Source: Echinococcus granulosus
Taxonomy: Eukaryota; Platyhelminthes; Cestoda; Cyclophyllidea; Taeniidae
Assembly: GCF_000524195.1 (NCBI RefSeq)
Contig: NW_020170407.1
Span: 662,883 to 726,882, forward strand
DNA: 64,000 nt
Reading direction: 5' to 3'
Both the position numbers and the translations under genes were made by a program. Each line of letters starts with the position of its first letter. Within the stretch, counting starts at the first letter, position 1. The notes beneath the pieces were generated by a model. The model was not told the DNA's origin, searched no databases, and was given only the letters and a program-made list of their open reading frames with translations. This document shows, piece after piece, positions 1 through 12,647 of this stretch.

Positions 1-622
1 TACTTTTTTGGTTAAGTTGTATTCAGGAATGCTTACTAAACACAAAAGTTTATTTTAATACTCTGAAATTGTTTTAGTTAATTTAGGGTGTTTCCTTACA
101 GCTACGCAATTTAGAGAATAAATGATTACTATCGTTTTTGCAATAATTAGTTGGTATTTTTTGAGAATAATGTCCACAGTAGAAGCCCTTAACAGTCAGA
201 ACTTAAGTGTCAACTTAAGCCTAAAGGCTTTATTTCGTTGTCGGGCACGGTTTGCTATCTTAAGTCCTCTTACACTAGTGTCTGTATAAATGTATACACT
301 AAACCTGGGGATCTACACAGCCAAGTCAATAAAAAAAATTTTGCATACGTCATTGCGCATAAATGTTTTAGAATTAGAGGCTGTACTGTGTTATATTTAC
401 CAATCTTTGGCCGAAAATTCAAGGATAGTATCAAGGTTCTATAGCAAATCACATTGGACTCCTCTTAACTCTGCTTTGGTAAATAAGAAAGGTATACTTA
501 CGAATTATTTTTGCAAATCTTATGCTACTTTTTATCAGGCTTTTTTTAATCTCTATGATCAGAAATGTAACTAGGCTCGTAGTTTTTTACTTTTTACATC
601 AATTACATCGATTATTTTTAAC
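1..622. other. Left edge, no gene placed
   Basis: This is AT-rich DNA. Short open frames exist on both strands but show no recognisable family or convincing splice pair. It probably lies inside the minus-strand glutamate receptor gene, because the last exon seen of that gene ends near 623 and the rest of the protein must be encoded further left. Confidence 0.4.
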
Positions 623-794
623 GCACTGATTTCCATTGAAGATGATAACTCGGCTAATTGACTTCCAAATGTTCTGCATTGCAACCAACAGCGAATCAAA
701 GCAGTCCACATCAATATTATTCTTAAATACAGTGCAGTCCTTTAATTTCCGCTTTGTGAAACCGTCAAATGGAAGATAGGCATCTACTTCAAAT
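623..794 (-). CDS. Exon 3 candidate of the NMDA-like receptor
   Basis: A ctttag-like acceptor at 796-795 leaves one base that completes the split codon from exon 2. The reading frame is open to a stop near 590. The peptide ends in SRVIIFNGNQC, resembling the 'PIILLYC' strand of GluN2. The donor (TGC|gttaaa) is weak and uncertain. Confidence 0.45.
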
Positions 795-3403
795 CTAAAA
801 GTTTAAAAGCTATGCATAACAGTAACAAAGAAAGTTTTAAAGCCTAAGTAACGAATTCTTTTACTTCACTATACCTACAAATAAAGTCACCGTTGCCTTT
901 AGAAAAGCATTAAGCCACTGCGTTTATTTGCCCTAAGTCACTGAGACTTTTAATTTCTTTATATTCAACCCTTTTATTTTAGCACAAGAAATTGTAGCAC
1001 ACTGACGGTAACATCTAGTGATAATTTTTGTCGAAATTTTTACTTGTAGGGCTGCTGCCAGTTAATTTAAATATTTTAGTCTTTAAAAGCTTTTGAGTAA
1101 GCAATTTTCTATATCTTAAAGAAGATTTAGGAAATAGTAAAAACCTTATCACTATCCTAAAATTGGTTATTTTATCCAGTAAAAAATGAAACCACAATGT
1201 AAGGCCAGAGAGTAAATGTTGCAGTAAAGTGGATCATTTGTTACAACTTTTCTACCACTTTGGTCAATTTCGCAAAGTTCTTTTAAAGTTTTAACAAGTG
1301 GTATTATATTATAGGCCAGGCAGTACTTTCCTTTTCTTTGGGTTAAAGCAAATGCCATTAGCATTAGATTAATATTTCCTTTTACAAAAAAGTAAAAATT
1401 TAGAGCAATAATGATTTCTAGCTTACATTTTCAATAATTCTAGGCGTACCGTTTTTCTTCAAAAAGTCATAAAGAAATATATAAAAATTTAAAAAATCGT
1501 ATGACACCATCTTGTCGATTACAAGTATTTAAGTTGTAACGCTCCCATTGCACTTCATTAAAAATGTTTTTTCAATTCAAAGGATGTACCCATCATCGAT
1601 GAGCAATTCTTTTTTCAATCGACGTGTATTCCGTTTACGAAAGTGAGGGGTTCATGCAGCTTACTCGTAGTAATTTGGATGGTCCTGTTTAGCTCGCTCC
1701 ATTTGCAGGAACTTCAACTCTGAAATCAGGGGTCTGGAGCCAGGTGCATAGGTGTTGTAAAGCAATATGATTATATTCCAGTTAAAGGCCTGCGAAAAAT
1801 CAACCAGCGCTCTTGCCACATGCCATGTGAGCGGCTCTAATCGAGTCGCCAGTTGTGTCTCCTCTAACTGCAGAAGAATATAAGGTTTGTTGATATTTAT
1901 TTCGTACCAAAATTTTGCGCTATTCTTGTTTTTTGTAATTTTTTTTGTACAAGAAAACAACAGTAGGTAATTTGCTTAGTCAGTTTGAAGATTCTGCTAA
2001 AATATCAGTTTTTTCCTAAATATTGCGCCTTATTATAAAGGTCCTTCATATTCAAAATACAATTTTCAAACACTAAATTTTACCACCTCTTTTATTTTCT
2101 CTAATTTTTTTCTGCACCATTGCAAATGATGCTAAGAAACGCGTTTAAAAAAGATAACTGATGTTGTTAAGGCCATGACTGGTAACCATAACGGCCCCCA
2201 AAAAAATACGATTTTAATAATAGCACATCAAAGCGTTAGCTCAGATTGTCAATTTGTCTGGTAAGGTCGTAAAGTGGTGGGCACAAAAATCCATAAGAGT
2301 ACAAAAATTTAAATATGATGGTTTTGTTTTTTACCTTAACAATTGTTAGTGCGATAAGAATGTGAATGGCGAACCCCGATTACAAATTCATCGTAACATT
2401 GGAATATTAATATACTATATATTGTATTTTATATATTTTACTGGTAAAATTTTTCACAAAAAAATACTTAAAAGAACTACTGTAAAACATTTTTTGCAAA
2501 AAGCGATAAGAGGAGATAGGATGTGGCGCTTATAATATTCGCAAAAAAAAATTACCAAAGAAGGTCAGTGGGGAGAGAATAACAATTATGGCAAATTTTA
2601 AAACAAGGCAAAATGAAAAACGCAAAGAAATCACATTTTTTGACAAAATGAAAACAAAACCAAATACATAAATGCAACTGATGTAGTAACAATCAAATGG
2701 CATAATTGCACTGCTTGTAATTATAAATACCAGAAATTACCATCGCTTTAAAGATCTTTAATGACTCCCTACAGTGAAGAATGATAATGACTACTAGTTT
2801 GTTAACAGTGTATTAAACAAGGGTCATAATTGCTAAAAAAATTTAATTTTAAAAAAAACAAGTGACCTCGAATTCTCCAATCCTGTTGGGCATCCAGGTC
2901 AGGGTGGGTAGACCAAGCGATGCAGTTATTTGAAAGAACAGTTGGAGTAATCTATCGTGCCTTGGCCTATTTACCATGGCGCCAATATCATTAACAACAA
3001 AGATGCTGGTTGGAACGCTTTCATAATTTTTGCGGCGTGTGGCCTGGAATTGTCGACAGATCCCCGCTTGAATTGAGAGTGGATGGTAGGAGGTGATGAG
3101 ATTGGATGTGTAACCGGGATCAAGTAGGATGTGGGGATAGGGTTTCATGAGTCGCCTCAAGTGACCACCGGCATTGCCCTTTTCAGGTTTCAAATAATGT
3201 GTCACTTCGAAAATGAATGCTTGCAGCTTAAGACGGACGTAACCTTGGCTAGAGTTGGTGGAAAGGGCAATATTGAAATCCTGACGTAAGAAACGGCTTG
3301 TGTTGAAAGAAATGTCTTGTTGAGAAAAGCCAGATTTTTGATAAATGAAAAAAATAGCAAAAAAAGGCAGCATTGACAGCGCACACATCCTCAGGAAGCA
3401 CAT
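623..3403 (-). CDS. Probable NMDA-type (GluN2-like) glutamate receptor, N-terminal part, partial
   Basis: Three minus-strand exons join in consistent phase: 3403-2867 (ends phase 0), 1867-1665 (ends phase 2) and 794-about 623. The product starts with ATG at 3403. A hydrophobic signal sequence (about residues 5-22, LRMCALSMLPFFAIFF) is followed by extracellular sequence. The last part of exon 1 (LQLFFQITASLGLPTLTW), exon 2 (WHVARALVDFSQAFNWNIII, then LLYNTYAPGSRP) and exon 3 (VAMQNIWKSISRVIIFNG) follow the order of the amino-terminal domain of ionotropic glutamate receptors. The N-W-x-I-I-I...PG pattern resembles GluN2. Such receptors are tetrameric ligand-gated cation channels at synapses. 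The ligand core, pore and C-terminus are off the left edge. Family assignment is by pattern only. Another iGluR subtype or a metabotropic receptor domain is possible. The exon 3 donor is a guess. Confidence 0.55.
1665..1867 (-). CDS. Exon 2 of the NMDA-like receptor (ATD)
   Basis: A ctgcag acceptor and a GA|gtaagc donor bound 203 nt. Phase 0 in and phase 2 out fit both neighbours. The peptide carries helix-like WHVARALVDFSQAFNWN followed by LLYNTYAPGSRPL, matching the position of the conserved 'W..F.I.TT..PG' segment of GluN2 amino-terminal domains. Confidence 0.6.
2867..3403 (-). CDS. Exon 1 of the NMDA-like receptor (signal peptide and start of ATD)
   Basis: A long open frame of 179 codons from a true ATG to a GAG|gtcact donor. 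It contains a hydrophobic leader and one potential N-glycosylation site (STNSSQG). The region GLPTLTW is typical of the beta-strand after the second helix of glutamate receptor N-terminal domains. A ttttag acceptor-like sequence lies two bases before the ATG, so an upstream 5' untranslated exon is possible. Confidence 0.6.
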
Positions 3404-6400
3404 TCTAAAAGTAAAAGGTCATGGCAATACGTAAAGACTCCAGCAGTGCAGTAGACCCTATTTACATGATAGTTACGTACCATTTGCAGACACTTGCTTT
3501 TCGGCGCTATTATGTGTCTTTATTTGTAATTCCACATTTTACGCTACTTTGTAAAAAAATTAAATCTTTTAAAAAAATTTTTTTGCGTAAAGAAATTAGT
3601 AAACTTACGAATGGTGCAAATCTTTCATGCTGAAACGTTTTTTAAAAAAACCAGAAGTTTTCACTACGGATTGCATGAGAATTTGCTGATATTTGACAAA
3701 CTAGGAACTACAAATAAATCTCATTAGGCTTTAGTTTTCTAACACTGCATTTCTTTTGAAACAGAGAAAAATAGTCACTTTTGACATTGTATTTACATGT
3801 ACCAAACTTAAAGGCAACTCATATTATCAAGTAATTTTGCTAGGTATTAAACAGGCAATCCAAACGTTTCACACGATTATAAAGCTTCCATGCGTTTGTA
3901 AAAAATCAAACACTTTGTCAGAGAGCACAAAATTTTAAATTCGTTACGATCAGGTCTGGAACTGTGAAGAAATTAAGTTTGAGCAACTGTTGTCTTTAAA
4001 TTTTTTTCGCTTTCAATTTAGCAAATAGACAGTAAAAGAAATCCCATTTGTATAACTGGTATACATTTTTTTAGGGTTTTTTTTTAAGTTTCAAGTTTTT
4101 TGGCATTTTGAAAGGGGCAAGTTTGCGTTATTGCATATTTTGCCTTAAAGCCTTACATCAGTTTTAATTTTTTAATTGTAATGTAGACAACACATTTGTT
4201 GCCTAACTTTGAATGATGTGAAAGTTTTTCCAATTCTACTAATACCCTTTAAAATAAAAAGCTTATAATGGCGTTAACGGCAATTAAAAATTCTTAAGTC
4301 GCAGTATGTATTGAATCTGCAATAAAATGAGGCAAGGAGAAGAGTACCTCAAAGATATACATATACATTCAATCGAAAATTCCAGAATGAGTGAAAGTGT
4401 AGATCGCGTTCTTTGTATTTTTGATTAAAACAACGTTAAATTCTACCACTTCTATCATTTTACACGAATTTACAGTAAGTAAATGCAGCTTTAAACATCA
4501 TTTACCTCTCTGATATACTAGAGAGCCAGCTGTTTATTTAAATTTACAACCTTTTTACACAGCAAAAATGCATTGATTTCATTAACAAAGTTTAAAAATA
4601 TTTTTTTATGTATATAGATTTTATATTACAAAAGTTATAACATATAGCTTAATATAGTCAGCTACTATGTTTAGTAAAAGTAATCCTTCTGCGCCAAAAC
4701 ATAAAGATTGTAAATTTTTTGTAGGCATCTAATTTAATTGAGGTTGTATTTTATAATAAACAAAATGATTTCTAAGATAAAAACCTATCAATTTGCTTTC
4801 AACTTTTGAGGCAGTTGTCGGTTAATACAGTTTGTTTGCTAAAAAGTTTGTATTCGGATTTTAAAAACATCTTGTTATTTATCCTTAATTTACAAGTTTA
4901 ATTAGAACTTTTTAGAATATCTTTTACACGCCATGACACTATCAAAATGTATTATATCTCAAGAAATGTAATCTTTTTCGACTTTCTAAATATTAAAACT
5001 AATAAGCCAGAACTGATTTTTATTAAGAGCTATTTTCTATTTTAAGTGACTTTTGTAACAGATAGCACTTTTCAGAGCTTCATATAGGTCATATTAGTCA
5101 AATGATAAAAGGAAAAATTTTTTCATTATGTGCACCTATTTACATACATTTTGACAGCAGTCACAGGTAGCGAATTTTTATGCATGTATTTTTTAATTTA
5201 TTTTGATTACAAGAAAGTTCCTTACACCCATTAGAGGACTTAATGCCGAACTTCAGATGTTGTACTGATTTATTAGATGTTTTGTTATTTGATGCTTAAT
5301 TACAAAGTTTTCTTTAATATTTTAAAGTATATAAAAGGTTTGTCTTATTTAAATCCGTCGTCATTAAATATCATAGTAAATTTTTTAGGGCAGGAAGTTA
5401 TGCAAAAATATTTGACAGTATCTCAATAAATTTTTTTAATTTTACACAATATATTAATAAGCAAAATAGATTAAACCTAAAATCTTGCCAATTTTTAGCG
5501 TTTCATTAATGCTTAAAGAAAGATTTTCAAGAACTAATAAAGAAAATGCTTTACTAGAAAATGGTTTCGAGGATACCTCATAAGTTCGTTAAAGCCCTGC
5601 AAAAAAATTTGATCATAAATATGATTATTTTTAAAAAAAAACAACTTCTTTGCATTGGATTTTTTGATTTTCCAAAGACAATGCAAGATAATGATGGTAA
5701 TTGTGCCTTTTTTTATCACAAGTACGGGTTGAACTCAAGTTAATTAAATTCATAGCAGGCTAATTTAATGAGTGAATTCAGCAAAAAGTTAGCCATAAGA
5801 AAGAAAGTTAAGCTGAGACTGGGTTCGATCGTAATCTCCGCAGTTGAGTTCTCATGACTATTACCTAAACGGTAGATAGTTATTACTAAAAAATTTTTTT
5901 TCTCTGCGAAAGAACGCAATTGCTTTTTTTGGAATAACGTTAAGACATGCAAGAAAAAAATACGCCTACTTTATTTGCTAATTTCTTTTAGAAGCCACAG
6001 GGTAAAGCACTTGTTAATCTAGCCTTTAGCTTATTATAAAACCCTTTTGTTCAAGTTTAATCAATGATGCTTTGTAACATTTTGGAATAAATTGAAACTT
6101 AAAAAAATATATTGTATACCAGGAATTATTCTAATTTGTTTATTCTTCATTTTTTGTGTTAGTAGATGGTTTACATTACATTACCTGTGCAATATGAAAT
6201 TCTGAGGATTTTTTGAAGTCAATCCGCAGATTTTTTAATACAAATAAATTTGAATATATACGTTCATATATAACAGGTTGCCTTGTTAAACATGACACGC
6301 ATTTCAGTCTAATTAATATCAACATTTTTTAGTTTTTTAGGTAATAAATAACCCTAACAACGTTTTTAACACATGATTTAATGTAAAGTTGGATATGAAA

Positions 6401-6539
6401 ATAATTTTGAGTAAAAAGATAGTTACACAAAAGAAAACTATAAAAAGTAAGTTTACAAAATGGGAATTCAAGTGTTTCGATAAAATAAAAATGATCAATT
6501 TACATTTCTCTTATAACTGTGGCGATTACTTATTGTGCC
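3404..6539. other. AT-rich stretch without a recognised gene
   Basis: Only short open frames, poly-A and poly-T runs and no recognisable domain are seen. It may include 5' flanking or 5' untranslated sequence of the minus-strand receptor gene that starts at 3403. No tRNA or rRNA gene is recognised. Confidence 0.4.
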
Positions 6540-6870
6540 ACCTCAGACAGCGAATGGTAAGTGAGAAAGGGGAACGTACGGTCAAGTTGAACGAGTACAA
6601 TCTCAGTTATGGGTAGAAATGTATGGGCCACAGAGGCAGCGCGCCTTGGACAGGATGACGTCGTGTTGATAGCGAAGCATTAGGGGCACGACTGCTGCAG
6701 AGGGAAGGTAAGTAAGCGAGAGGAGAGCGTGTTGCTAACGTTAAAAAACGCATACGCTGGCAAAATAGGACGTACGCTCGTAGTCGCCTGCTTCTTTCCA
6801 CTCAGCCAATGAGCGTCCCAGCCTTTCCTGTACTTCCGCCTACAAAGTGTCTGACCACCCACGAGCTTTA
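6540..6870. other. GC- and CpG-richer patch, unassigned
   Basis: The patch is visibly richer in G, C and CpG than the flanking DNA. It holds two purine-rich blocks, near 6552 and 6703, each with a strong donor-like GGTAAGT followed by a GAG-rich tail. It could be a promoter and first exon or part of a mobile element. No protein family is recognised in either strand. Confidence 0.3.
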
Positions 6871-9811
6871 AATCAACTTGCACAAACGATCTGAATTTAT
6901 AAATCGTGTAACGCAAGCGAGAAATTTAAAGCCCAGTACTAGTTTGAAAGCAGGAGACCTTGTACTATTAAAACGCAATTTTTCGATACAGATAAATAGC
7001 ATTTGAAAGTTCCCGAAATATATGAATGTTAAAAACCAATAGATGCTGTGAACATTTCTTTTCATAGTATTCGGGTCATTTTCTGGACCACAGAAATACA
7101 CCGAAATGTTTGTGCATTTTACTATAGTGCCTAAAATCTCAAACTTTTTTTTAAATTCTGATGTGGTTAAAAAATAAGTAAATTTATAGTAATTTAATAA
7201 GTATACAAAGAAATTTTGGATATAGAAAAACACTTAAATCTAGTCAATGTCAGCATAGTCATCAGACCTCATTACTACCCCACTTGACCAAATTCAATGA
7301 CTCGGTTTTCAACAACGCAAAATATAACGCAGCATAATAATTCTTGAAGCTCTTAATACCTAAATTTAAGTCCTCGTCCATGAATAATGTTTCTCGTAAC
7401 TAAGACTTGGCGTCTAGAGTGCAAATAACAAAAAAATACTGGTCATGCTTGACCAAACCTGCACGTTTCTTAATTATTTTGAACAAGATTCCTCCGAAAG
7501 TTCAGTTTAGCTGAACAGCCAAGATAGCACAACCTTCTAAAATACATGGTTCAGCGCTTTAGCCAAATCAATTATGAATAGCAAATCAGTGTTGCCTTTA
7601 TTTTGGTGGCATTTAGTCATGCATTAATTGACTTGTTGCCTTTGCGCAATAAATTCTGAGGCTGCATATCATTTTACCATCAACTTGATATTTTGTTTTT
7701 TTTCTGAAAAATATACTGAAAGTGGGCATAGTTTGTAGAAAAAAAAGTAATGGAAAACTGCGCCTCTCAAAAAGTAATACTAAAAATTTTTTAAGGATGT
7801 CGCAAAGCATATTTTTAAATTTAGTTTTTTGCATTTGTGCCTTAATTTTACAAACCCATTTACGGAATAGTATTCCTTGTGAATCTATCGTCATATCACA
7901 TCTTTCTGAGTAGTTTTCATTACCACGTTTTGTCTGATAAGAATTTCCATTACATTGATAGAAAGGGAAACTGTTCTACAACCTTTTAGTAATTTTGTTT
8001 GATGAATGTGTTTTAACTTTGGCCATTATACTTGTGCTTTGGAAGGAAAAAATTATTTCGTATATTACCTAACGGTACTTCTCCAATAGGCTTCAATTTT
8101 ATGCCAAAAAAACATTTTGATCTGTCGCGCTGGCTCAGTAAAATATCATTTGATTTTGAATATGTACTTAATCATAATTTATTCACGCAACTACTATATT
8201 GCCGTGAAGCGAAATTCAGTGAATTTGGCTAAAGCTGAGCTTTGACACCGAGGTGTTTAGTTGGAAAATGGGGTTTTTTTAATATATTAGATATATTACT
8301 AAATATGCTTTTTATTGTTTTTATTATTATATTATATTTTTATACTATTAAATATATTATTATTATGTTAGGTAAGATTAACTCTGTATTTAGATTCCCC
8401 AGTTATGCCGCAAAATGATTGTTCCCATTCAAGCGAAGGTGGAGAATATTTTCAGAAATGCATATGCTTGCCAACGGTTTGCTTAACGTTTTGTTAACCC
8501 TTTATTTGCACCAATTAAAAATACTGCCATGCTATAATCAACAATCTTGCAGACGATTGCTTTTATGACCGGGGGCAACGTGCTGGCTGCTTACTTTGTG
8601 CTGCAGACGTCAGTGCTTTTATCTTATTCCATTCCAAATCCCAGAGCTCTTTTATTGCCTCGCAGAGGCACCAATAATTAGTTTTACTGCTTTCAATGAC
8701 ACCAGTTAAACGCCATAAAGCAAAAATTTTTACGTCAACTGTGCAGCCTTTTGCCGTAACTGAGTTTAGATAGTTGCTGTTACAAATTGTCTCCAGTTTG
8801 TACAATCTGGGGTTTCCGTGATTGCAAGTCGCCTAGATCCTATTGAGGCCGCTAACCAGATGAGCAAATGATTAGGAAAAGATTTCAGGGCAGATCCCTT
8901 TATCGCCTTAAATAATGTTCCACAGCAACGCTCCAGTTTCATTAAAATCCATGGTTTAATTGATTCGATGCTTTCTTATTTGTCTCCCTTTTGTTTTTAA
9001 TCTTAGTTTAGAGAATGGCTTTGCGAAAATTGTCTTAGTAGAATGTGCGACGGCCACTCTAATGTATTTATGCAATGTTCTTACAAATAGGTTTAGTATA
9101 CTTTTCAAACTACATAATATTTTATTAGCGGGTACCCGGTAAACATGAGAACTTAATAGGTTCTTTATTTTTAGTTAAGAATGTAATTTGCTCTTTATTT
9201 TTTCGTTCGCTCGTTTTTTCCTATTATCACTTATTTGCAAGTTTCAGAAATTAACTATGGTTTATAAAATAAAGAAATATAATACAGGCTTGTAAATATA
9301 TCATTTGAAAACCACTTTACCCCTTAAAGATAAAAAGGAATGCTTAAAAAGTCTTCCAGATAACATCAAACAATAAAATTCCAGTTTTTCAGAATTTATT
9401 TCGTCGTTTAACCATACCAGTAATAATGGATTTCAGATTTGCTGTCATCATTGAGGTTGCCATTTTTCGGTATTGAGATAACAAACAAGCCTTATGTTCC
9501 AGTTTTCCTGATTACAGTAATTTTATTGCGAACAGCTAAAATGTTTAAACTCAAAATGCCATAATATGGCAAAATTTATTACTTTTATGTTTTTTGCAAA
9601 CTTACTTATTTAGACACAATAAAACAATGTTACCCCTGTTTAAAAAACTCTCTTGGAAAGACAAATTATAACCTCAGCGAATTTTAACAAGATAGTTTTG
9701 TATAGAACTGCAAAATTCCTTTCCAACTACTCATTTCCAATAAAAACACATCAATTTCCGTAAAAAAACTATTGAATTTTTATTTTTAAAAGGATGTAAT
9801 ACTCATATTGT
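6871..9811. other. AT-rich stretch without a recognised gene
   Basis: Only short scattered open frames and no recognisable domains. It includes a TA/TAT-rich low-complexity tract listed separately. Confidence 0.4.
8276..8370. repeat. AT-rich low-complexity tract (ATT/TA repeats)
   Basis: About 95 bases consist almost only of A and T, with imperfect runs of ATATT and TTA units. This is typical simple sequence. No gene signal is present. Confidence 0.7.
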
Positions 9812-10062
9812 TTAAATAGACCATTTGGCGACGATGCATGCAGTCGACTTGAACCTAAACCTCCATCTATCCCCATTGACGCTAATCAAAATATATGTTC
9901 CCCTCCAATCAGTCTCTTCATTCTGAGGGTGGAAGGCCATGGAAGAGGCGATAAACGCATACATAAAGGTGTATCCAGGCACAAAAATTTTCAGGTAAAT
10001 TTGCATGCCTTCTGGCGTGGTTCCAGGCAATGGCTTGGTAATAGTTGTGAAAAAGTAGTGCA
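9812..10062 (-). CDS. Unidentified candidate exon
   Basis: On the minus strand a taacag acceptor at 10064-10063 opens a frame of about 80 codons. Its composition looks like protein rather than noise: aromatic and hydrophobic residues alternate with charged ones, for example FVPGYTFMYAFIASSMAF and then DWRGTYILISVNGDRWRF. A possible donor (GAG|gtttag) would end it at 9861. I do not recognise the family. Just upstream on the same strand (10281-10066) another open frame starts with ATG and contains DYPYSVIDNSVRPINSC. The two could be adjacent exons, but I could not find a phase-consistent junction. It could also be chance. Confidence 0.3.
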
Positions 10063-10281
10063 CTGTTAACGTATCACAATACGGAAGTGTCTGACATTCA
10101 GGATATTTTTAAGCTTATACTGGTCAGCTAAATTGTTTTTTGCTAGTGGAATATACGCATACCAAAAGAGATGAAAATAGCATGAATTAATGGGGCGCAC
10201 AGAGTTGTCGATTACTGAGTAGGGATAATCAGTGTTGATTTCCATATTAAAACAGATTCTACAATAACGTGTGAAATTCAT

Positions 10282-12647
10282 CTTAATTAATGTTTTGCTT
10301 CTATTTTAGCATGAACAATGAGCGCATTGGGATCTGTATAGGGCTATGTGGTGGTTTGAGAAGTTTTAAAAGGAGAATGCTAAAACTACTACCACTAGTG
10401 GCGTCTAATTTGATTAGTCCCTTTTACACAACCTATAGTGTTTCTAACCTGTTTCAATTCGGTTTTCGTTAAGTTTTGCTTATAATAATTAGATGGGATC
10501 GCCGTGGGTACTTTGTAATTGCAAAGCAAAGTTAATCTAGCTAAAATTCAGGATTTGCTTACATAAGGTGATGGTCCAGAGGCTTATTTTGTCGAAAATT
10601 TGATGTCCCTGATGTCATGCACGCCTTTTTACGTTAAAGCCCTCTCTGAATCAATAAGTCTTTTTAGAATACATTTAAGAGAAAACTGCTCCAATTCGCA
10701 ATGACCACTACTTTCAGTGTCATTATATTTTTCCACTCAACCTTGCTAAAATATCTAAAATAGCTTATTTTGTACCCAATAGTATGGCTAAGCACTGCTG
10801 GGCAGGCAAAGTTGGTTTTGCATACATTATCTGTTTTGCTGCTGCTGGCAAAAGTACCTGAACGTTATCGAAGTAGCAAGTAAGGCATGTGTTAGGGGGT
10901 TTGAGATGAACGCTACCTTCTACTGCACTTTCAAGAAACTACTCATAATATACTCGAAAATAATGCCTGGACAATGGTTTCCCCGAAGGGTGCTGGGCTG
11001 ATAGCTAACGTAAAGGGTAAAAACGTAAAATTTTGGCGAAAAAAAATGGTTTTTAGGCAATGTTCATTGCCAATGTACATCAGGTAATGTGTGGAAGAAA
11101 TGTGGCAACATCTCTGCAAATCGAACAGTCATTTATTTTGCGTCACCGAATAATTTTAAATAGTGTTTTACATCTTGAATCAGCATTCAGAAAAGCGGAA
11201 ATCCAACTAAAAAAATGTTGACCAAGACCAAATTAAAGTAGCTCATATTTGGGAGTTTGAAAACCTGATTACGTTTGAACATTGCACTTGGTTATGTTGT
11301 ATTAAAAAAATTGCTAACAAATTACCATGGATACTTATTTGCCTCACCATTTCGGTAACGACTCCTCTAATGTTTGATTTATCAACCGAGTACGATATTA
11401 CATACCATTAGTCTTTTCTAATGTCTTAATCGGGCATACCAATTCCAACGAATAGTTGATTACTGATGTAATGAAGGGTTGGGAGACTATAGACGTACCC
11501 AAAATGCAATCTGTGTTGAATAAAGAGCCCGAATAGCCAGTGTACCATTAAATAAATACCATTTCACTGTGCAGTTCTCTTCATCTTCTAAGTATCGTTC
11601 TCAGCACTTTAATGGGTCACTTTTTTCATTTGCCGGCCATAGCAAGCATTCCTACGGATTCCTACAAACTACTAAATGGGGTAAAATCAACCTTATAAAT
11701 CGCCATCACTAGTGATTCGCCATCTACCACTTTTCCGTGTTGTAGTTTTCGCTTTTCTGTAAGTCTAACTACATTAAAGTAGAATTGATTTGAATGTAGT
11801 GCATAGGATAGGCAATGTTTTGCGACAAGGGAATAAAGTAATTCAATCGAATTTAGTAGTAGTATTATCAAAGGAAGCATAATGCACCAAAATACAAAAA
11901 AGTCATCGTGTTTAACGAGGGATTTTAAGTCATTATCCCAAGTAGGTCTAAAGTTTACGCAATTTGATCGCGTTTTACCACACATTGATGCGCTGAATCC
12001 GGATTTGATGATTGCCTAAGGTAAATCACTGATTGAAACATTCTGTGGCAAGTTTATGCTGCATCAGGCATCTACGTTAAATAATCCCCCGATGAGGTGA
12101 TTATACTTCGCAGTCTGTCAACGAGAGCAGGCAAACCCTGTAGCCAAGATGGTAGCAAGCTCTACGTAAATCATAGAACCTGTATGGATAAACACATAGC
12201 TGTACAAAAGTCAAATTTCTATGAATAGATGAATGCTTACTTCAAGTTGACTATTACTGCCGATAAAATATCACAAAAGTGGCACATTTCTTGAAATACA
12301 AATTATGCAGTCAAGTCATTAAAAATGTATGATATCCCCATAAAAAAGTCGACTCATTTTGCGGGCGAAAAGGCAGTTTATTCCTTTTTTAGCATTAAAG
12401 GACTACGATGAAACAATCGGCAAGAGTTCGGGAAATTGTATCGCTCTCAAAATTCATAGATTAGCTACAAAAAATAAATTGTCCTAAGCAGTTGTGGGCC
12501 AGTAGTATGTAAGACTATTTTTTTAAGCAAAGATAACTTAAATGCCCCCAAAGGACTTTAACTTTGTCATCCTAAAAATGATTTGTTTTAAGCGGCGCTT
12601 CCTAGTTTGCGCTTTCCAACAATTGGTCTGAAGCGTCGAGGTCGGTG
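10282..12647. other. Region upstream of TFIIS, no gene recognised
   Basis: No domain is recognised. A minus-strand open frame at 11985-11662 encodes one strongly hydrophobic stretch (FFVFWCIMLPLIILLL) and might be a membrane-protein exon, but it has no recognised partners. The last few hundred bases before 12648 should contain the TFIIS promoter. No clear TATA box is assigned. Confidence 0.35.

Noticed and set aside
5820..5870. B-box-like GGTTCGATCG
   Set aside because: No A box at the right distance and no tRNA fold on either strand.
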